The notes under the pieces: generated by a model
Told to the model about the DNA's origin: nothing
Seen by the model: the letters and a program-made list of their open reading frames with translations, nothing else
Database searches by the model: none
Shown here: positions 23,923 to 27,824 of the stretch, in pieces
Position numbering within the stretch: the first letter of the stretch is position 1
Layout of the letters: each line of letters opens with the position of its first letter
Made by a program: the position numbers and the translations under genes
Assembly: GCA_003070825.1 (NCBI GenBank)
Contig: QBLP01000004.1
Span: 1 to 27,824, forward strand
DNA from: Halanaerobium sp.
GTDB taxonomy: Bacteria; Bacillota; Halanaerobiia; Halanaerobiales; Halanaerobiaceae
Length of the DNA: 27,824 bases
Direction of reading: 5' to 3'

Positions 23923-25173
23923 TTAAATTTCTCTTAAAGCTTCTGTTGGCTCCAGTTTGGCAGCTCTTCTAGCCGGAATAATCGCAGTTAAAGTTGTAAC
24001 AACTACTCCGATTGCAAAGGCAAAAAGCATATGCTCCACTTTGTAAGTCGGATAGATAACTGGATTCATCAAAACATCAATATCCTCAAAAGCTGCACTG
24101 TAATCAAAACCAACTCCTGCCAGATAATAATTTAGAGCTCCACCTCCAAGGGCACCAAGAAAACTACCAATCAATGCCATAGCTGATCCTTCTAGAATAA
24201 AAAGCTGTAGAATTTCTCTGCTTTTCAGTCCCAGCGCACTCATCATTCCTATCTCCTGAGTTCTCTCTTTAACAATCATCACCAGAGTATTAATTACCAC
24301 AATTGATGACAGTAGAACCAAAAAGAGATAGATGAAATTATAAATTGTCTCACTGACTTCAAGCAGCTGAATAAAGGTATTGCCTTCCTTCCAGCTCTGG
24401 GCCAGATAATTATTTCCACCACCCTGACTTAGATAATTTCTCACCTGCGGCAGAAACTCTCCCGCTAGCTCGCGGTCTTCAGTCACCAGCAGCAGTTCAG
24501 TCGCCTCATCATTTAAATAAAGAAGATTTTGAGCGGTATCAATCGGCATAAAAACAACCTGTTCATTTAAAAGCGGCAGATTACTCTGAATCTCACCGAC
24601 TATTTCAAAAGTGGCTCCCTGAAAAGAGCTGAAGGCTGTCGTATAAACCATTGTTACCTTTTCACCTACACTGCGGTTAATCTTTTTTAAAAGTTCAGAA
24701 CCCATTACAACTTCTCGCTGGCCCGGCTCCACCATCCGTCCCTGGCTTAGTTCTCTCTCCAGATTGGTAAATTTCAGTTCTTTAGCTCCATCTACTCCCC
24801 AGGCCAGCATCTGCACCAGTTCTTCTTCCGTACTGACTGCTGCTCCAAACTTCAGCCTGGGTATAACCATCTCAATTCCTTCCATCTCACTTAGATCAGC
24901 CTGCATTTCACTTAAACTCTTGTTTTCCAGTCCCTTGACTGTATAATTTAGAGAAAGCAGTTTTTCCTTCTGCTCATACTCTTCGTCAATAATTTTAATA
25001 TGGCCTGTATCATAGTGAATATAGAGTGAATAAGTGTCACCAATCATTCCATCGATCAAGCCCCTGGTAAAGACAATTACCATCACAGCAAAGGCAATAG
25101 CCAGGATTGAAACTATAGTTCTCAATTTATTTCTGAACATATTTTTAAAAGCAATATTAATTAAAAATGTCAT
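23923..25173 (-). CDS. FtsX-type ABC permease, second (LolC/E- or MacB-like)
   Basis: 416 residues. One N-terminal membrane helix (NKLRTIVSILAIAFAVMVIVFTRGL) is followed by a large periplasmic MacB-like core domain of about 230 residues and three C-terminal helices. The FtsX family motif is seen in ERTQEIGMMSALGLKSREI, with the closing PARRAAKLEPTEALREI. It forms a mechanotransmission transporter with the ATPase and the other permease, extracting envelope lipids or lipoproteins rather than moving solutes across the membrane. The ribosome site AAGGAGG lies seven bases before the ATG, and the first permease gene ends 12 bases upstream. Confidence 0.9.
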   Translation of the reverse strand: MTFLINIAFKNMFRNKLRTIVSILAIAFAVMVIVFTRGLIDGMIGDTYSLYIHYDTGHIKIIDEEYEQKEKLLSLNYTVKGLENKSLSEMQADLSEMEGIEMVIPRLKFGAAVSTEEELVQMLAWGVDGAKELKFTNLERELSQGRMVEPGQREVVMGSELLKKINRSVGEKVTMVYTTAFSSFQGATFEIVGEIQSNLPLLNEQVVFMPIDTAQNLLYLNDEATELLLVTEDRELAGEFLPQVRNYLSQGGGNNYLAQSWKEGNTFIQLLEVSETIYNFIYLFLVLLSSIVVINTLVMIVKERTQEIGMMSALGLKSREILQLFILEGSAMALIGSFLGALGGGALNYYLAGVGFDYSAAFEDIDVLMNPVIYPTYKVEHMLFAFAIGVVVTTLTAIIPARRAAKLEPTEALREI

Positions 25174-25185
25174 TTCCCAACCTCC

Positions 25186-26421
25186 TTAGCGGTGATATAT
25201 AGCTTTTACCGGGTCTTTGCGCGCGGCCCATAAAGCAGGTAAAACACTTGCCAGCACAGAAACAACAACTCCATAGACAAAGACAAAAATAAATGATTCA
25301 AGCTCCCAGCCAGCATAAATTGTTCCACTTAAAGGAAAGCCATAGGTCATATCGCCACCACCGGTCATAGTTGCCATATCAATACCATTAATATTGAAAA
25401 TCGCCAGACCAATAATTCCCATAATAACTCCCATTACTCCACCAATCAGACCGATCCCGGCTGCTTCGCCCATAAATGTATATACAATTTCTCGCTCGTG
25501 CATTCCTAAGGCCTTCATCATCCCCAGCTCTTCCATCCGCTCCAGAGCAGATAAAATTACTGTATTAACGATTCCAACTGCTGCCAGAGTTAAAATTATA
25601 GCCAGAATAATCTGAGTCTCTATATCCTGCATTTCAAGCATTGTTACCAGGCTCCGGGCTGCATCCCGCCAGGAGTAAGCCTGATAGGGAGCACTAAGTC
25701 GAGAACTTAGCTCTTCTGCTGCATTACTAGCCAGGTCCTGATCATTTAAACGGACTACATAGTGGCTTATTTTATCCTCCACATTCAACCTCTCCTGGAC
25801 TGTTGACAGCGGCAGAAAAACATTGCTTTCATTTAAACTGGGATGGGGAGTGTTAAACAAACCCACAATCTCACCATCAATTGTATTAAAAGTTTTTTCT
25901 TCAGTTCTAATCAGCATTATCGCATAGTCTCCGAGCTGAAAATCCATCAATTCTGCCAGCTTGGCTCCCATAATAATTTCGGTACTTCCCGCTTCCGGCA
26001 TCCTACCTTCTACCAGATGCTGGTCCAACTCAAAGACTCTACTGTCAGTCTCCAGATTAATCCCAACCCCGGTAACTGGAAGCTCGTCGATGCCATTATT
26101 AAGATTAACTGCAAAGTTTAAGCGCCTGGTTAAAGCCTCAAAACCATCAGTCTGACTGATTTTATTCTCGATCTCTGCTGCCGGAGTGATTAAATTTTTA
26201 AGCTGCAGCTCTTTTCTATCTTCCCAGTAATTTTGATCTGCAACCTGCAGGTGACCACTTTCTAAATTTATAATATTATCAAAAGACATTTCTGTCATGC
26301 CAATCATTAAGCCTTCTGTAATTACATAAATTAAAATCGCAAAGGCAATTATCAGAGCAGTAATGATAGTTCTCCTTTTGTGACGTGTTAGATTTTTAAA
26401 CGCCATTTTAAGAAAAAACAT
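25186..26421 (-). CDS. FtsX-type ABC permease, first (LolC/E- or MacB-like)
   Basis: 411 residues with the same plan as its neighbour: one N-terminal helix (RRTIITALIIAFAILIYVITEGL), a long periplasmic domain, three C-terminal helices, ERMEELGMMKALGMHEREIV, and the closing ALWAARKDPVKAIYHR. The two permeases are related but clearly diverged, as expected for a heterodimeric transporter such as LolC with LolE. The ATG is two bases after the ATPase stop, with GAGGAGG overlapping the ATPase 3' end, so translation is coupled. Confidence 0.9.
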   Translation of the reverse strand: MFFLKMAFKNLTRHKRRTIITALIIAFAILIYVITEGLMIGMTEMSFDNIINLESGHLQVADQNYWEDRKELQLKNLITPAAEIENKISQTDGFEALTRRLNFAVNLNNGIDELPVTGVGINLETDSRVFELDQHLVEGRMPEAGSTEIIMGAKLAELMDFQLGDYAIMLIRTEEKTFNTIDGEIVGLFNTPHPSLNESNVFLPLSTVQERLNVEDKISHYVVRLNDQDLASNAAEELSSRLSAPYQAYSWRDAARSLVTMLEMQDIETQIILAIILTLAAVGIVNTVILSALERMEELGMMKALGMHEREIVYTFMGEAAGIGLIGGVMGVIMGIIGLAIFNINGIDMATMTGGGDMTYGFPLSGTIYAGWELESFIFVFVYGVVVSVLASVLPALWAARKDPVKAIYHR

Positions 26422-26423
26422 TA

Positions 26424-27113
26424 CTAATCCCTCCTCTGGTCTTTGCTGATTTTTCCGTCCTTAATTTCAATTAAACGGCGGGCATAATCCATTACCTGAG
26501 GGTCATGGGTGGAAAAGATAAAGGTTGTATTTAACTCTTCATTCATTTCTTTCATTAGCTCTAAAACCTCTTTGCTGGTTTCAGAGTCAAGGTTAGCAGT
26601 CGGCTCATCAGCCAGAACCAGTTTTGGCTCTTTGATTAGAGCTCTGGCAATTGCCACCCGCTGTTTTTGCCCCCCCGAAAGCTCATTTGGACGTCGGTCA
26701 GCCATATCTCCCAGCCCCACTTCTTCCAGCAGCGACATTACTTTATCTCTTCTTTCTTTTTTGCTGTGTTTGTCAATTAAACGAATTGCAAACTCAACAT
26801 TTTCAAAAGCTGTTAAAACAGGGATTAAGTTATAGCTCTGAAAAACAAAGCCCAGATTATAGCGGCGGACTTCAGCCAGCTCCTTACTGTTCAGATCATT
26901 GATTGAATGTCCGTCAAATACAATTTCTCCGGCTGTTGATTTATCAAGACAGCCAATCATATTTAAAAGAGTTGTTTTACCTGAACCAGAAGGACCAAAG
27001 ATAGTTGTAAATTCTCCTGATTCAATCTCCATATCTATTCCTCTTAAAGCGGGAACTTCAATCTTACCCTGCTGATAAATTTTTTCTAAACCTGTTAATT
27101 TAATTAATGACAT
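26424..27113 (-). CDS. ABC transporter ATPase (LolD/MacB-like)
   Basis: 229 residues. Walker A is GPSGSGKTT at residues 40-48. The Q-loop is in FVFQSYNLIPVLTAFENV, the signature is LSGGQKQRVAIARAL, Walker B is LVLADEPTANLD, and the switch His is in FSTHDPQVMD. The length and the FQSYNL and DEPTANLD wording place it in the LolD/MacB/FtsE group. It powers the two FtsX-type permeases encoded next. AAAGGGGG precedes the ATG, which overlaps the regulator's 3' end by 14 bases. Confidence 0.93.
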   Translation of the reverse strand: MSLIKLTGLEKIYQQGKIEVPALRGIDMEIESGEFTTIFGPSGSGKTTLLNMIGCLDKSTAGEIVFDGHSINDLNSKELAEVRRYNLGFVFQSYNLIPVLTAFENVEFAIRLIDKHSKKERRDKVMSLLEEVGLGDMADRRPNELSGGQKQRVAIARALIKEPKLVLADEPTANLDSETSKEVLELMKEMNEELNTTFIFSTHDPQVMDYARRLIEIKDGKISKDQRRD

Positions 27114-27738
27114 TTTTATCCCCCTTTGCTATACCATTTTTCATGATATAGAGCATTTTATCTGCATAATCCATAATCTGGTCTACATTTTCTGGATTAT
27201 GATTTTCAAAAAAATAACTTACAATGCTGATTGAAAAATCAGTTAACATAAAAGCTGTGAGTTTTATATCAATATTTGGATCAACTTCTTCTTTCATAAC
27301 TGCTTCTTCTAATAACTCTTCAAAAAACTGGTTGCTTTTTGGCCGACTGTCAGCATAAATTTCTTCTTTTAGACTTTCATTACTTCCATCGAGAAGATAA
27401 TCCCCTATTTGAGAAAAAAGTGGGTACTCTCGTTTGAATTCAATTCCAGCAATAAAGAGTTCTCGTAAAAGCTCAAAAAACTCAAGCTTTTGGTAATCCT
27501 GAAGCTTCTGAGCCAGAAATTTCATCTTGGCATCTGATGCCTGATCAATAACATATTTATAAAGATCTTTTTTGTTGCTAAAATACTGATAAAAACTACC
27601 CTTTGAAATATCTGCCCGCTCAATAATCCGATTAATGCTTGTCTTTAAATAGGGATGAGCAGCAAATTCGTCAACCGCAGCCTCAATAATCCGCTCTTTT
27701 TTTGCTTCTTTCAGGTTGAAAAAAGTTTGTTTGGGCAT
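27100..27738 (-). CDS. TetR-family transcriptional regulator
   Basis: 212 residues. The N-terminal TetR DNA-binding domain covers about residues 9-58: KKERIIEAAVDEFAAHPYLKTSINRIIERADISKGSFYQYFSNKKDLYKYVI, with the recognition helix at SKGSFYQYF. The remainder is a helical ligand-binding and dimer domain of unknown specificity. It is the first gene of the export operon, so it probably controls its own expression together with the transporter. AAGGTG lies before the ATG. A pair of tandem palindromes starts 47 bases upstream and is the likely operator. The ligand may be the lipid or lipophilic compound handled by the transporter; this is inference. Confidence 0.92.
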   Translation of the reverse strand: MPKQTFFNLKEAKKERIIEAAVDEFAAHPYLKTSINRIIERADISKGSFYQYFSNKKDLYKYVIDQASDAKMKFLAQKLQDYQKLEFFELLRELFIAGIEFKREYPLFSQIGDYLLDGSNESLKEEIYADSRPKSNQFFEELLEEAVMKEEVDPNIDIKLTAFMLTDFSISIVSYFFENHNPENVDQIMDYADKMLYIMKNGIAKGDKNVIN

Positions 27739-27784
27739 TGCTTCACCTTCTTTTTTAAAATAAAATTAATTTTCAGATTTTATA

Positions 27785-27814
27785 TGACTTTTAAGTCACA
27801 TGACTTTGTAGTCA
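27785..27814. promoter_or_regulatory. Tandem TetR operator upstream of the export operon
   Basis: Two 14-bp palindromes, TGACTTTTAAGTCA (27785-27798) and TGACTTTGTAGTCA (27801-27814), lie 16 bases apart centre to centre. TGAC(T)-N4-6-(A)GTCA half sites are common for TetR-family proteins. Two adjacent sites would allow two dimers to bind just downstream of the -10 box. Confidence 0.75.
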
Positions 27815-27815
27815 C

Positions 27816-27821
27816 ATTATA
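27816..27821 (-). promoter_or_regulatory. -10 box of the TetR-ABC operon promoter
   Basis: TATAAT on the minus strand, immediately upstream of the palindromes. The -35 box would lie beyond the window edge. The operators would cover the transcript start, consistent with repression. Confidence 0.5.
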
Positions 27822-27824
27822 TTC

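Noticed and set aside
1..27824. CRISPR array, tRNA or rRNA genes
   Set aside because: No regularly spaced direct repeats, no cloverleaf with a CCA-type end and no conserved rRNA stretches were seen. The repeats present are few and irregularly spaced.

Overview
The window reads as an AT-rich chromosomal segment of a Gram-positive lineage that keeps an outer membrane, most plausibly Halanaerobiales (Halanaerobium-like); this placement is inference. It carries Firmicutes-type replication proteins (a DnaD-domain protein and a DnaI-type helicase loader next to DnaB), yet also a signal-peptide-bearing beta-barrel protein encoded with a LolA-like periplasmic protein and a LolCDE/MacB-like ABC transporter. 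Strong AGGAGG-type ribosome binding sites fit the same lineage.

Layout. 1-2.3 kb (+): the 3' part of a degenerate EAL-HDOD signalling protein, then a DUF362/ferredoxin protein ending at a clear terminator. 2.4-8.2 kb (-): a GH38 alpha-mannosidase and an aldo/keto reductase that were once adjacent in one operon, now split by a complete 1560-bp IS4-type element (3547-5106) with 26-bp terminal repeats and a 9-bp target duplication. 8.3-9.9 kb (-): an AAA ATPase followed by a broken TOPRIM-like partner, the remains of a two-gene, possibly defence-related, module. 10.0-15.0 kb (-): cysE, then purD, purA and purB, with purB first in the direction of transcription behind a strong sigma-A-type promoter. 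15.1-19.1 kb (+): a divergent replication cluster encoding a DnaD-like protein, the helicase loader, DnaB and a 64-residue unknown protein.

19.1-21.9 kb is a small accessory island. It holds two different MntA/HepT (type VII) toxin-antitoxin pairs in convergent orientation, a PspC-domain protein between them, and a four-helix membrane protein. Two near-identical inverted copies of a short repeat bracket it. 21.9-27.8 kb (-) is one six-gene operon: TetR regulator, ABC ATPase, two FtsX-type permeases, LolA-like protein and outer-membrane beta-barrel. Two tandem 14-bp palindromes overlap its promoter region and are the likely TetR operator.

The most notable items are: a family of dispersed repeats sharing the core GCACCGGGAAC, mostly placed just after stop codons; the IS element's self-protecting leader, whose -10 box overlaps an anti-Shine-Dalgarno arm; the IS insertion that rewrote the mannosidase C-terminus; the internally deleted TOPRIM gene; and the Lol-like export operon that includes its own beta-barrel. 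I found no CRISPR array, tRNA, rRNA or recognisable riboswitch. No wholly novel system is clear-cut. The repeat family and the export operon are the best candidates for follow-up.
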